This document shows, piece by piece, positions 9,578-19,891 of a stretch of 27,500 nucleotides of DNA. Source of the stretch: Spirogloea muscicola (Eukaryota; Streptophyta; Zygnematophyceae; Spirogloeales; Spirogloeaceae). Made by a program: the position numbers and the translations under genes. The notes under the pieces are model-generated. The model was not told the origin of the DNA. It searched no databases and saw only the letters and a program-made list of their open reading frames with translations. Location of the stretch: NCBI GenBank assembly GCA_009602725.1, contig WELB01000089.1:1-27500 (forward strand), read 5' to 3'. Positions within the stretch are counted from its first letter, which is position 1. Every line of letters starts with the position of its first letter.

Positions 9578-12082
9578 TCTGCATTCATTCTTTTGCCCAC
9601 CGCTCCTCCTTGCTTGCCAGCGCCCACGCCACCTGCCTTGAGCTGCTGCCGGCCTGCTTCCTGCCGGACCCTGCCGCCATCACCGCCATGGGCAAGAAGG
9701 CTGTCTTTGCCGTGGGCAAGAAGGCGAGGAAGGAGCGCTGCGCTCTGCCTGAACAATGTATTGGCTTGAATTGGCCTCCCTTTCAATTCATGCGCCCCGC
9801 GCGCCTTCTCTCTCTTGGTCAGCCTGACAGCCTGAGGTTTTCCTTTTTCCTTGCTGCGGCGAACGCCGCTCGCAGCAAGGCGGCGAAGCGCACGCAGACC
9901 GCCCGGCTGGGGACGAGTTCGTACCCATTGCTGAGGATGTGCACGGGGCTCTTGGGTCCCCCTGCGCATTCTTCTTGCCTCCATTGGGAGGAAAAAATGA
10001 ACTTTGGGAGAGCCACTTCCTCTCGGGTCCCAGTGGCTCGACCTGCTCGCCAGGCTTGCGCGGCGCTGTGTCCCGCCCGTGAGGTGAGCAGGCTGACTCC
10101 GCCGCTGCCTCGTAAGCTCAGGTCTATCGCATGCGCCTTTGCATTTCCCTCCAGCGGTCCATGACCCACGCCTTGCAGCTCCGCTGTGCTGGCCGTGCTC
10201 TCGCTGCAGCCTCTGGCTTTTGTTAGGGGTACTGCCTTCCAACTGCTAGTCTTTTGGTTTTGCGGCTCCTCACTCGTGGTTATCAATAAATCATCCTTCT
10301 CCACTTTTGGGCCCCTTCGAACCTTGTCAATACTTTTCGGGCTGGCTTTGCACAGCCCTTGTCCCCTTTGGGAGAGCCACTCATCCCTTTTACTTAAAGC
10401 TGGCCTCTCAAAGCCATTGCCGTAAATTGAAAGAGCTGTTTCTTCTTCTCGGGAGAGCCACGTTCTTCTTCTCTGACCTGCGGCTCCTCAACAGGGCTGC
10501 TCAGCAGCTAGTGGCCATTTAGGTCGCTGTGTGCTTTAGCGTTTTTCTGGCCCCTCCAGACTTTGTTCATGGTTTTCCTGGCTGGCCGATCACAGCCATC
10601 GCCCACTACTGGAAGAGCCATTGCCTCACACTCGAAAAGTTTGTTCGTTTAGCGCCACTCGGCATCGCCCTCTACTGGAAGAGTCTTTCCTCCTATAGCC
10701 ATTGCCTCACATTGGGAGCTGTTTAGTGTTTAGCGAAACCGGGTAGTTGGACCTTGTCCATTCTTTCTCTTCTTATTCTTTTCTTCTGGGCTGGCTTTCA
10801 CAGCCCTCGCCCCCTTTCGCTGTCCTCAGGCTCATGCTGTGCACGTATGGGCAGGCCGTGCATTGGCTGCTACTTCTGGGTCTCGTCCAGAGGTGCGCTA
10901 CTAGCGAGGCGCGCAGTGCGGATGAATTGAAGATGGAGGCCAGATCAAGCCACTAGGCAAAAGCTAGTGCAATAATTGAGAGTAAGGTGCTAAATAAAGC
11001 AAGACTGAATAGGGGGGATGGAGCAGCAGCATCATTCTGCATGAGAGCTCTTCAAAGGGGGCGAGGGTTGCAAAGGAGAAAGACTCTTCTATTAGCTGTG
11101 TTGCTTTGGCGACAATAGGCCCTTCGGACCTTGTTCATACTTTCTGGGCTGGCTATTCACAGCCCCCGCCCCCTCGGAGTGCTCACTTCTTTCCAGTAGA
11201 GGAAATTTCGTGTAATTGAAACAATTGAAGGCCAAATGGCCTGAATCCAGTAGAGGATGATGAACAAAGAATACGAGTACTACTGACGAGGCAGACATGT
11301 TGACTCAAAGCCTCGAGCCGCTGCTGTGTTGGCAGCTGTGCAGGCTATACTGGCCTAGGGTAGGTCGGCGAAGTCCTGGATCTATGCTACTGAGGAGAGA
11401 AGGCGCGCGGTGCGCAGCATAATTGCACAAAGATGTCACATGTAACAGTAATTGTTATCATAAACAGACGTATGTTCTTTTGATAACTTGCACGCTAAAA
11501 TTGAAAGGAAGCCCAATTCTAGCCTTACAAATGTCCTTTTAACTGGGTAATGAGCTGGCTAAGGGCGACACTAAATATCCCCGAGTGAGCACATGCATAT
11601 TTGACAAGCAACCGAAGGATCCTGGTCGGAGCTCCTAGAACCTTCTTCCCAACTTGCGGCTGCTCGACTCGGGGTTACTAAGGTTCCATTCGCCGTAGTC
11701 TCCTGCGTAGCTGTGTGGTTTTGGCGGCCTTCGGCCCTTCGGACCTTGTTCATCCTTTCTGGGCTGGCAATTCACAGCCCCCAGTCAGCAATAACACACT
11801 TTCGTTTGATTGGCCAGCCCATGAAACGAGTTTGAACAACATTCGAAGGGGCCAGCCCATCGAAGGGAAGACGCTTCCAAGAGAGAGGGCGTGGGCTGAA
11901 GAAAGTGCTCGCCAATTGAGAATAGGGGCTGGAACAACCAGCCCGAAAAAGAATGAACAGAGTACGAGAAGGGGGCCAGGGGAAGCGCTAAGTAACAGAA
12001 ACAAAGCTGCTACGAGACACTCAGTAACCCCTGCTAAGCAGCCGCAGATCAGAGATGCTGGGCTCCTGGAAGTGGGTCCCCT
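9578..12082 (-). repeat. Right arm of the palindrome (inverted copy of 7054-9548)
   Basis: This is the reverse complement of the left arm. The only difference I found is 10 extra bases near 9661-9674: the right arm has GTCCGGCAGG where the left arm has a single GGCAGG, consistent with slippage between two GGCAGG copies. The arm stops at the base before the N at 12083; in the left copy the element sequence continues outward beyond 7054. Contents are the same retroelement-like tails and hairpin repeats in opposite orientation, including the last 62 bases of tail copy a at 12021-12082. Confidence 0.95.
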
Positions 12083-12083
12083 N
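12083..12083. other. Single N: assembly junction
   Basis: This is the only ambiguous base in the window. To its left the palindrome arm ends in GGGTCCCCT; to its right begins CGGCCTATCATTGC, matching position 1176 onward of the first duplicated block. The N therefore sits exactly between two repeated units, as expected if an assembler joined two sequences here. Confidence 0.9.
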
Positions 12084-12146
12084 CGGCCTATCATTGCTTC
12101 AAACAAATTTCATACATCTGCCAAGCCAGCATGGTCAAAGCGAGGG

Positions 12147-15100
12147 CTATTGAACGAATAGAGCCTGGAATGATCTGCTTGCTGTTGGTGCCTGCGGACT
12201 GCTACGTCTGTCTTCAACAACTGCCTGTCCTGCCTGCCTACAGTCCACATGGACGCTGGCACCCCTCAGTGAGGTCTTTCTGCCAGCGCTGGCATACTGG
12301 CTCGCATCTCCTGTGTATGCAGCATCTGGTCTACTTAGATGCTGCGAGTTGCTCAAGAAAGGCTCTTTCTCTGGTGAGCCTCCATCCAGGATGTTGGACA
12401 TACTCCGAAGTGTTCCGCATATCCCAAAGGTCGTGTCATCCATCAGCGGAATAGGGTTGACCCCCGCAAGCGGGCGACCAAGAGGGATGTCCATAGAGCC
12501 TAGGGAGTCAGGCTGCCAACAGCAAATAGACCATAATCAATAGCTGTGATGCTCATTGGAAAGCAGAATCTTAACAGATTGTAGTACTCCTGAATGCAAT
12601 CAACAAGGACTACTAGGTAAAATGATCACGCGCAACGCGCAACAGGTAATGCAAGCACAAAGGTGTTCGTGAGGAGCAAGAGTTGCTCACCCAAAACAAT
12701 TCGAGGGCGCTGCCACCATGATGACCCGGCTGCGTGCTGGCGCGCAAGTACTCTCCTTCCCTGATGTTGTCACTCTCAGCAAGAACACTGGGAAGCGGGT
12801 ATGGTAATACAGCATGCTGCAGCACAGCACAAAGAAGAGAATCACCAGGTGCACATGAACACAATCTGAAGCCTGGCCTTCGCGACAAAAACAGGAGCTT
12901 AGTTGGAGCTGATGATCTCACTGCTTGCTTGCAGTGCTTAGTCATAATACTGAAAAACTGTTAGCATACGCATTATAGAAGTCAACGTAGGCAAGACAGT
13001 GCTAGTATACAATCGTAGCCAAGCTAGGACAAGCAACAAAGCTCTTCAAGCCCTTGGCACCTCGAAGAGTAAGCTTGTCATACCTCCTCTTCAGCAAGCA
13101 CATCAGCAGGCTCCAAGGCATCCACAGGAGTAGTGTACTGGAAGTTGTTGGACACGTCCTTGCTTTGGCTGATCGCCAGGAATGCACTCATGCTCAGACG
13201 ACTGCTGTCGCTGCTGGGCAGCCGCTGCACCTCTGACATATGACCAACGGCAAGAGCAAATGCACATGTGTCTTGAGTATCCTCCTGCTCCAGGAGAGAG
13301 CGAAAAGCGACATTTTGCCGTCTTGCTTGTAGCTCTTTGGCTGGCGACCTTGCCGTGCCAATGTGTGCAGCAGCAGCAGGAGCATCTCCAAGCAAGTCAG
13401 TCATGCTGATGTTGGTGATGCTATCAACCCATGATATGTCCTGTGTCTGTCCACCACAGGGTGCACACATTGCAGGAGCATATCGTTCCTGACCTGCAAC
13501 CTGCACATCACGGTGGCACAGGAGAGTGAGTGCATAGAGGAACGCATTGACAACTTGAGCCACTTGAAAAGTATAGACTGCTATACTTGTGTGATGGTGT
13601 CATCATCACAGGGCAATTGCTGGCAGCCCATTCTGCATCGTACTATCATGCTGGATTTAATCAAATGTGTGCTCGTGAGATAATGGAGAAGAAGATCAAT
13701 GTAGTATGGCATTTCCTAGCTTACTTCCTCCTCCCAAGGTCGCCGTCCAAATCCATCCTGGCTCTCTTCGTACATCCAAGCAGGTGCGCGAGAGCGTCTA
13801 CTGTGCTCTGTATGAGTACCAGTGTCTGCTAAAATAGCTGGTTGTTGTGATGAGGGCATCTTGATAGGAGAAGCTGCCGGTTCATCAGCCTGTTTATCAG
13901 TATTTAGAGCAGCCTGTCCACTGATCTGCGCAGGTTGAGGCTCGTTGCGAGGCCAACCATACTTGATGGACGTTTCATGAGTATGGGAAATGCTCGACAT
14001 CCCTTGGCGCTCACGCGGATGCCATGAAGGTAATACACCCTGACGCTTCACACCCTCAGGTGCTATGTACAGTAGTGCTGGACTGTCACCTTCCACCCAG
14101 CCATATCTGCATCATTCCAGACAACGAGTCATCTTGAAAATCTATCTTCAATTGCAGCATAAGCCAAGGCATTCTCGTCCTATAATATCTGTCCTGCCTG
14201 GGCTGATCTGATGTGCAAGTGAGCCAGGTCCAGGACTCGAGGAAGCTCTCACCGCAGCTGGAAGCTGCCAGGCTTCCCCAGGGCTGCATGGATGTCAGAT
14301 GCATACACAGCAGCATCTCGAGGTCCCCAGCTGTTACCGGTCGGGGCAAAGAGCCTCAAGCTTCCCCGAGCAGCCGCACAGTTGCCCCACTTTTGGGAGA
14401 GGTGCTGGATCACCGATGAGATGGACTTGCGTGCTTTGAAGGTAAGCTGCAGATGTGGATTGTGACCCATCTACAACGCAGATTGGGTGGAAATGAGTGG
14501 CCTTGTGGCACTTGGGATGCAACATCCTGTAAGCTTACTGTATTGAAAAGGTTTGCTGCACTTTGATGAGAATACATCTTCAAGAGAATACATTCATGGC
14601 AAGAAATGAGAGCAGCCTACACAAGAGATACTCTGGGGGCCAAGCAAGGGCTACGCTCTCACCTGCTGCAATGCAGAGGAAGTCACATTGTCCATTGGGA
14701 GAAGCTGTAGCTTGAGTTTGGGAGCTGCGGCCTTCGTCTCCTCCATGTAACAAAGAGGCCCTGGTGAAGCTATATCTCCCTTGTCGTTAACTTGTGCCTT
14801 CTTTGGGGCGGGTGGATGTGCTCTTATCACAAAATTGTCTTGCCTATTGTCCTCCAGTATTTGTTCAGCTTCTATACCTGCCGGCGTGCCTGAGGGGGTA
14901 CCAGCTTGAGGTGGGAGCTCATCAGCCCTGACTTTGCAGTTCGTGTTTGCCTCGTCCACTTTGTCAGGGGTGGATGGATGCTGATCCACAGGAGTGGCAT
15001 TTTCCTGCTTGTTGCAGAACTGCTCCAGATGAGCAGCAGCTTCAGCCATCATGGAGACACCATGGCACGCTGCCTTTTCCCACTCAGTGGCTGTCAACTT

Positions 15101-17096
15101 CTGCAGATCGGTGGCTGCACCTGAACAGCATCCAATGCATGGGTCAAAGCATTGTCTGACACTGCTTAATTGCCCCAAAGACAGAGCTGACTCACAAGCC
15201 AATGTGCATGAGCATGTGTGTAGCTGGACCAGAACATCAAGTTGCTCACGAGGACTCACCTCTACTTGGTCTTCGGCGTTGTGCAGGCCCAGGTTTAGAC
15301 TGAAGATTGCTGGCAGAGTCTGGCCCAAGCTTTGGAGTTCTACTGAGCAAGAACGAGGGGTTCCTGTTGCTTGCTGCTGCATGTGGCTTCACACTGCCTG
15401 AGGTAGCGATGTCCACACCAAATGACTTGGCAACAGGAGCAACTTCATTAGCAGCAGCCACAGCCAGTGACGCTTCGCGCCGCTTTGCCTTCTTACGGTC
15501 AAGAAGTAATTGCTCCTCCTGCAGAACAGCACAGTTGAAGTGAATCAGTCCTGAGTCGGCAAGAAACCCAAATTGTGCAGCATGCTTGCTGCGACCGGCA
15601 AACAGGCAGGTCGGTGCACAGCTCAGCTTTACCGTGACCCAAAGACAGCAATAGATTCAAATTATGCGGAGAAGCTCCTCACCAGTGCTCTTGCAAACAT
15701 CTTCCTACGTTTGGGCTTGGACCGAAGTGCAGCCAAGTCTAATCTGTGGCTCTTCATTAGCATCCACCTGCATTACCATTGGGAATCTCAGCTTGCAGTC
15801 GTACATGCCTCTTGCCCTGTCTCAAGACAATCACCCCAGCATTGATGTTGATGAAACTCTAATCATCATGGAGCATACCAGCGGTGCATTGCAAGGTTGG
15901 CCTCCTTGTCATTCTTGGGGTCCAGATTGAAGCCAGGCCCCATTAGCTTGTTCATCCTCTTTATGAGACGATAGTAGTAGAACCTGACCTGCATGTCATC
16001 AAAAAGGATCAAGATTGAGAAAGTGAACCTCTTCAGTTGCAATACAGGAGAGGTGAGGCAATCATGCAAGCCCCTCTCAGCCTGCTTGCCTGCACAGAAA
16101 AGATCACAACAAAGCGAGACAGATCAACACATCAGCCACACGCTTGGTACACTTGCAGGAGTCTCACCTGGTCCTTGTTCTTGCTTCTGATTATGCTTCT
16201 GAGACCCTCGAAGTTCTGCAGCATCTTGCGCAACGACAGTGGTCAGCAATGGTCAAGCAATGTCCCAAAGGATGACCAGTTCAGTTCACTCCGCATTTAC
16301 AGGCTGAGGGACAACCACAACCTTGCCGACCACTTGGAGGCCAGCGAAGAACGCCTCTTCCTCTTCGGTGGTCCATGCCTCCCATTGCCTGAGAGCCTTG
16401 ATTCCTGCTCAAAAAGGTGGGGCCATAACCAAGTATACGAAGTATAGGGCAACAGGCCAGATTGCATGTCATCATCGTACAGTAGTCCGACAACTGCATG
16501 CCTGTAAAGTCTTACCAATGAAGGCCTGCCTTTGATATCTCTGGAACTAGTCAGCCCAGCAAGGCATGTCAGAACCTAGACACAGCTGTGGTTGTTGACA
16601 GGTTCCTATCGAGCCAGCGAACACGAGGCACACTCTTACCTTCACCAGCAGGAGGATCCAGACGTCCTTCGCATGCCACTGAGGGGCCGGTCTGATCTTG
16701 ACCTAGTCTCCTCTGTGCTCTGCCCTTCTGTGAGCCTTCTCTGTGCAACTGCCTATGCTTGACATCGGAGGCGGGCGCCGCCTTCCCAGCAAGAGTGTCA
16801 GGTCCATGCCCTCTTGACCGATTAGGGTCTAACACAACGCTGTCCAGGTCCCCCAGTTTCGCCTGCTCTGGCAGGACTGCCCGTCCAGGGCATCTGCCAG
16901 TCTGCAGATCCTTGTCCTCTGCACAGTCCGCCTGGCCGGCCAGAAGTATCCTGCGGCTGATCCTCCTGCCTCCATCATCAAGTGTGGATATCTTCTTCTG
17001 CACATGGCCGTCTCTTGCAGGTGCTGCGCAGGCCGGCTCTGTGCAGACTGGCACAACGCCAACCTCATGGCAACCCGGGAGCGTGGCTCGCTCCAT
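12147..17096 (-). CDS. TKI1: SANT/Myb-domain protein of the TKI1/Cramped family, copy 2
   Basis: Exons: 17096-16640, 16404-16322, 16215-16168, 15988-15879, 15767-15683, 15518-15260, 15120-14663, 14470-14253, 14106-13725, 13500-13084, possibly 12872-12846, 12816-12691, 12512-12147. Every exon has the same length and phase as in copy 1, except 15120-14663, which is 6 nt longer and stays in frame. No stop, frameshift or lost splice site was found. The SANT helices (KNKDQVRFYYYRLI), TEWEKAACHGVSMMAEAA, SWVDSITNISMTDLL and FWPDSLGSMDIPL are all kept. The last exon differs from copy 1 at about 13 of 121 residues, while the SANT exons are almost unchanged, which suggests selection on both genes. Exon 9 opens with YGWVEGD as in plant proteins, where copy 1 has YAWVEGD. 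A nuclear, chromatin-related role is inferred from the family. Confidence 0.9.
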
Positions 17097-17620
17097 GAGT
17101 AGGAGAGACTCAAGAGTCACTTCTGAACACGCAGAGCCGCCAAAAGCTGCAGTAATGGACGTCGCTTCCAACTAGGTACAGATACCTGCTTGTGGCAGGC
17201 CCAGCATGCAGCCTGACCTATGCTGGCTTGCCTGCGTGCCTGCCATACTCAGAGGGCGGAGCGGAGACAGGCCGCAGCCTGACAAGACAACGCGGCGCGG
17301 CGACGCGTTGGCGTTGGCGGCTTGTAAAAGGCCACGGGAGAGCCGGGCTCGTCAGCGACGGCCCAGGAGCCTGTGATTGGGAAGTGGCAGGTCGAGCTTG
17401 TGGTCGTGCCTGTGGCAAAGCCACAGGCACGGCCACGCCCGAGAGCGCCTCGCGCGTGGCTGCGCTGAAGCCCGCCGCAGCCGCCGCCGCGGCGTGAGGG
17501 CGGGGGAAGTCCGGCGGCTACTGAGTTACACATGCCCTGGGCGGCCAAGTTTGAAGGCAAGTAGGCGGCGAGGGAAGCAAGGGGCGGCTGGCCGAGGGCG
17601 AAGGGCCGCCCTACGGGTCC
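17097..17620. promoter_or_regulatory. 5' flank and likely promoter of TKI1 copy 2
   Basis: This corresponds to the region upstream of copy 1 and is likewise rich in GC and GCC repeats (about 17250-17520). The two flanks share most of their sequence but differ by several small indels, including an extra segment that makes the hairpin at 17400-17436. The alanine-rich open frame on the + strand here is low-complexity and is not called. Confidence 0.4.
17400..17436. promoter_or_regulatory. 17-bp-stem hairpin in the 5' flank of TKI1 copy 2
   Basis: The arms are GTGGTCGTGCCTGTGGC (17400-17416) and GCCACAGGCACGGCCAC (17420-17436) with an AAA loop. Sixteen of 17 pairs are Watson-Crick and the other is a G-T type mismatch. 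Copy 1 keeps only the right arm near 6451-6467. It may be a cruciform or RNA stem-loop; its function is unknown. Confidence 0.75.
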
Positions 17621-17750
17621 GCACTCGCTATCTTGTGACTGTCGGCCAGCAAGGGGCCATTCTGTGGGCTGGACCCTTCGAACTTTCTTCACTCGTTCTC
17701 TGGGCTGGCCAATCAAATGAAGTGAGCTGATTTCCGAACTGAAGTCGCTC

Positions 17751-18404
17751 TCACATGGCGGCAAGAGGCTGTGATAAGCCAGCCCGAAAAAATTTGACAA
17801 AATGTCGAAGGGGCCAAATTACGAAGGGGCCAGAAGCAGGCGGAAAGACGTCGCCCTGACGGAAGCCGGAAGCCGCCGCCAGAGCGCGGCCTGCGCGCAA
17901 GTGGACTGCAAAAGCTAGGGACCGCTCTGCAAAGAGACGGCCAGGCGCATCCGGAAAACTTGCCGCGCTTGCTTGAAAGGAATGGACAAGGTCTGAAGGA
18001 GCCGGAGAGCTAACGACGACGTCGCCCTGACGGAAGCCGGAGGCCGCCGCCAAAGCGCAGCCGGCGCGCAAGTGGACCGCGGAGGCAAGGGACTGCTGCA
18101 ACGAGATGGCCAAGCGCATCCGGAAGACTTGGGCGAGAGACCCGGCGACATTGAAGCCAGGCTGCTCGCCCTGCTGCCCGTGGCGGCGGGCCGCTGCTCG
18201 CCGCGCAAGGCGGTGATGCAGGTCAAGCCATTTTGCGCCAGAGGCTCCATGTACGTCGACGGCGAGTGGGACAAACTCGTCTACCACCGGGTGATCCGAG
18301 TATTCCCGTTCCTCGGCGCCTGCCGCTTGGCAAATTGATTCCCGAAGGGCTAGGGCTGTGCATGGCCAGCCCAGCAAGGTTGAACAAGGGTCGATAGGCG
18401 CCAA
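17751..18404 (-). pseudogene. Two fused copies of the retroelement-like ORF tail
   Basis: One open frame of 217 codons contains the tail twice. The first is DEFVPLAVDVHGASGAKWLD, then AGSLAQVFRMRLAISLQQSL and VHLRAGCALAAASGFRQGD. A second, shorter piece follows: RSLAFAVHLRAGRALAAASG then FRQGDVFPPASG. The DNA of the repeated piece is seen at about 17846-17955 and again at 18018-18130. Its length has no match to a complete retroelement protein, and hairpin-repeat sequence lies at both ends, so I read it as a fused relic that happens to be open. Confidence 0.5.
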
Positions 18405-18457
18405 AAAAGCACACAGCTACGCGAGAGACTACAGCGAATGGGAGCTCAGTTGCTCGG

Positions 18458-18544
18458 GTATTTCGAATGAAGCTGGCGGTCTCGCTCCAGCGCTCTTTGG
18501 CTCATGCGTTCCACAAGCGCGCTGGCCGCGCTATGGCTGCTGCG
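18458..18544 (+). pseudogene. Short degraded retroelement-like tail
   Basis: The frame reads VFRMKLAVSLQRSLAHAFHK then RAGRAMAAA, matching the middle of the tail family. The preceding AGSLAQ part and the ending are lost or frameshifted. Confidence 0.5.
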
Positions 18545-18683
18545 GGGATGGTTTTCCTGCAGCTAGTTTGTCGGATTGAGGCTGCTCACCCGTAACTACT
18601 CAGTGGTCCATCCTCCCCCATTCTGACATAGCATCTTCAGGCCCCTTCGTAGCTGCTTAGCGCTTTTTAGGCCCCTCCGTCAT

Positions 18684-18760
18684 ATGGCCCCTTCGAACCT
18701 TTGTCAGTTCTTTTCGGGCTGGCTTTATACAGCCCTTGCCCCCATTGGGAGTGCCACTTC
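18684..18760 (-). repeat. Hairpin repeat in reverse orientation
   Basis: It reads GGCCCCTTCGAACCTTTGTC, then TTTTCGGGCTGGC..ACAGCCC and TTGCCCCCATTGGGAGTGCC. This is the reverse complement of the module at 8755-8826 and 19892-19965. Confidence 0.7.
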
Positions 18761-18769
18761 TCTACTGCC

Positions 18770-18990
18770 TCAGGGTCTCGGTAGAGTGCCGCTTTTCCTG
18801 CTTCGAGTTATTCTGATTTGCTGTTGCTCACTCCTGGCTACTGAGCATCCATCTGCATCATTTCGTGTCTTGGTGTGTAGCTTTGTCTTTACGGGCACTG
18901 TTTTGTGGCCCTTGAGTCCTGCGGACATTGTCCATTCTTTTCTGGGCTGGCTTTGCTAGCCCCTCTCCGTCTATGGGCGAGCCTCTTCTT
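18770..18990 (+). repeat. Left half of a diverged inverted pair (partner 20300-20515)
   Basis: The stretch around GCTACTGAGCATCCATCTG through TTTTCTGGGCTGGCTTTGCT and beyond matches the reverse complement of 20300-20515 with scattered substitutions. The two halves lie about 1.3 kb apart and share the hairpin repeat at one end. Confidence 0.75.
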
Positions 18991-19080
18991 GTTTTGTGGC
19001 CTTGAGGCCTGCGACATTGTCCTTTCTTTTCTGGGCTAGCTTTGCTAGCCCCTCTTTTCTTAATGGGCGAGCCATTTCTT
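18900..19080 (+). repeat. Tandem direct repeat, two units of about 90 bp
   Basis: Unit 1 (18900-18990) and unit 2 (18991-19080) both run from GTTTTGTGGCC through CATTGTCC, TTCTTTTCTGGGCT, TTTGCTAGCCCCTCT to ATGGGCGAGCC. They differ by a few substitutions and small indels. Each unit carries one hairpin repeat. Confidence 0.8.
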
Positions 19081-19891
19081 AGTGACCACGAATCAGCAGC
19101 CGCAAGTCAGAAAGAGACCTCAAGAAGCTCCGACCAGGATTCATAGGTGGCATGAATCCAGGACTTTGCCGACGTACCCTCGGCCATATTAACCTGCACA
19201 GCTGCCAACACAGCAGCAGCTGGAGGCGTTAAGTCGGCAAGATTTCTGCCTCGTCGGTGAGAGTGTGTGTGTGTGCGTATTTGTGCATCGTCGGTAAACA
19301 TTGCTCATTCTTTCTGGGCTGGCCATTCACAGCCCCCCCCTCCCCTTTGGAAGAGCTGCTTTGCAAATGATGTTGCTGCTTCATTCCCCCTATTCAGTCT
19401 TGCTTTTTGGAGCCCCATACTCTCATTCTTTGCACTAGCTTTTGACCAAACAGTCTAGGAGCTTGATCTGGCCTTCCTTTTCAGTCCATCGGCACTGCAC
19501 GCCTCGCTAGCAGCGCGCCTCTGGACGAGAATTAGAAGTAGCAGCCAAAGCGCGGCCTTCCCACAAGTGCGCTGCATGAGCCTGCCACAAACGAATCGGG
19601 GCGAGGGCTATGAAAGCCATCTCAGAAGGAATGGATAAGAAGAGAAGAAATGGACAAGGTTCGAACACCCGAATGAGGCTACAGGAAACAGCTCTTCGAA
19701 TCTGAGGCAATGGCTGTGAGAGGAGAGACTCTTCTCTGTTGAGGGCGATGCTGAAAGGCGCTACACGAAACAGCTTTTCCCATGCGAGGCAATGGCTGTG
19801 AGAAGGTAGACTTTTCCAGTAGTGGGGATGGCTGTGATTGGCCAGCCCAAAGAGAGAGAGATTCTTCTAATAGTGGCCCAAAGGCTAAAGG

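Larger units (their letters stand above)
12084..17615. repeat. Duplicated block, copy 2 (partner at 1176-6760)
   Basis: Same orientation as copy 1, starting straight after the N. Homology runs through the entire SANT gene and its GC-rich upstream region and fades around 17615. From there this copy continues into the repeat mosaic, whereas copy 1 continues into tail copy a and the palindrome. Confidence 0.9.

Noticed and set aside
9499-10304. Long open frames across the palindrome centre and right arm (up to 230 codons)
   Set aside because: They are low-complexity or consist of shifted fragments of the retroelement-like tail, and the same frames appear inverted in the other arm; no protein-family features.
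12147-17096. TKI1 copy 2 as a pseudogene
   Set aside because: Checked every exon: lengths, phases, splice sites and reading frames are intact, and the only length change is a 6-nt in-frame one.
19655-19680. tRNA gene suggested by GGTTCGAACACC
   Set aside because: No acceptor stem, D arm or anticodon arm can be folded around it; it is part of the dispersed hairpin repeat.
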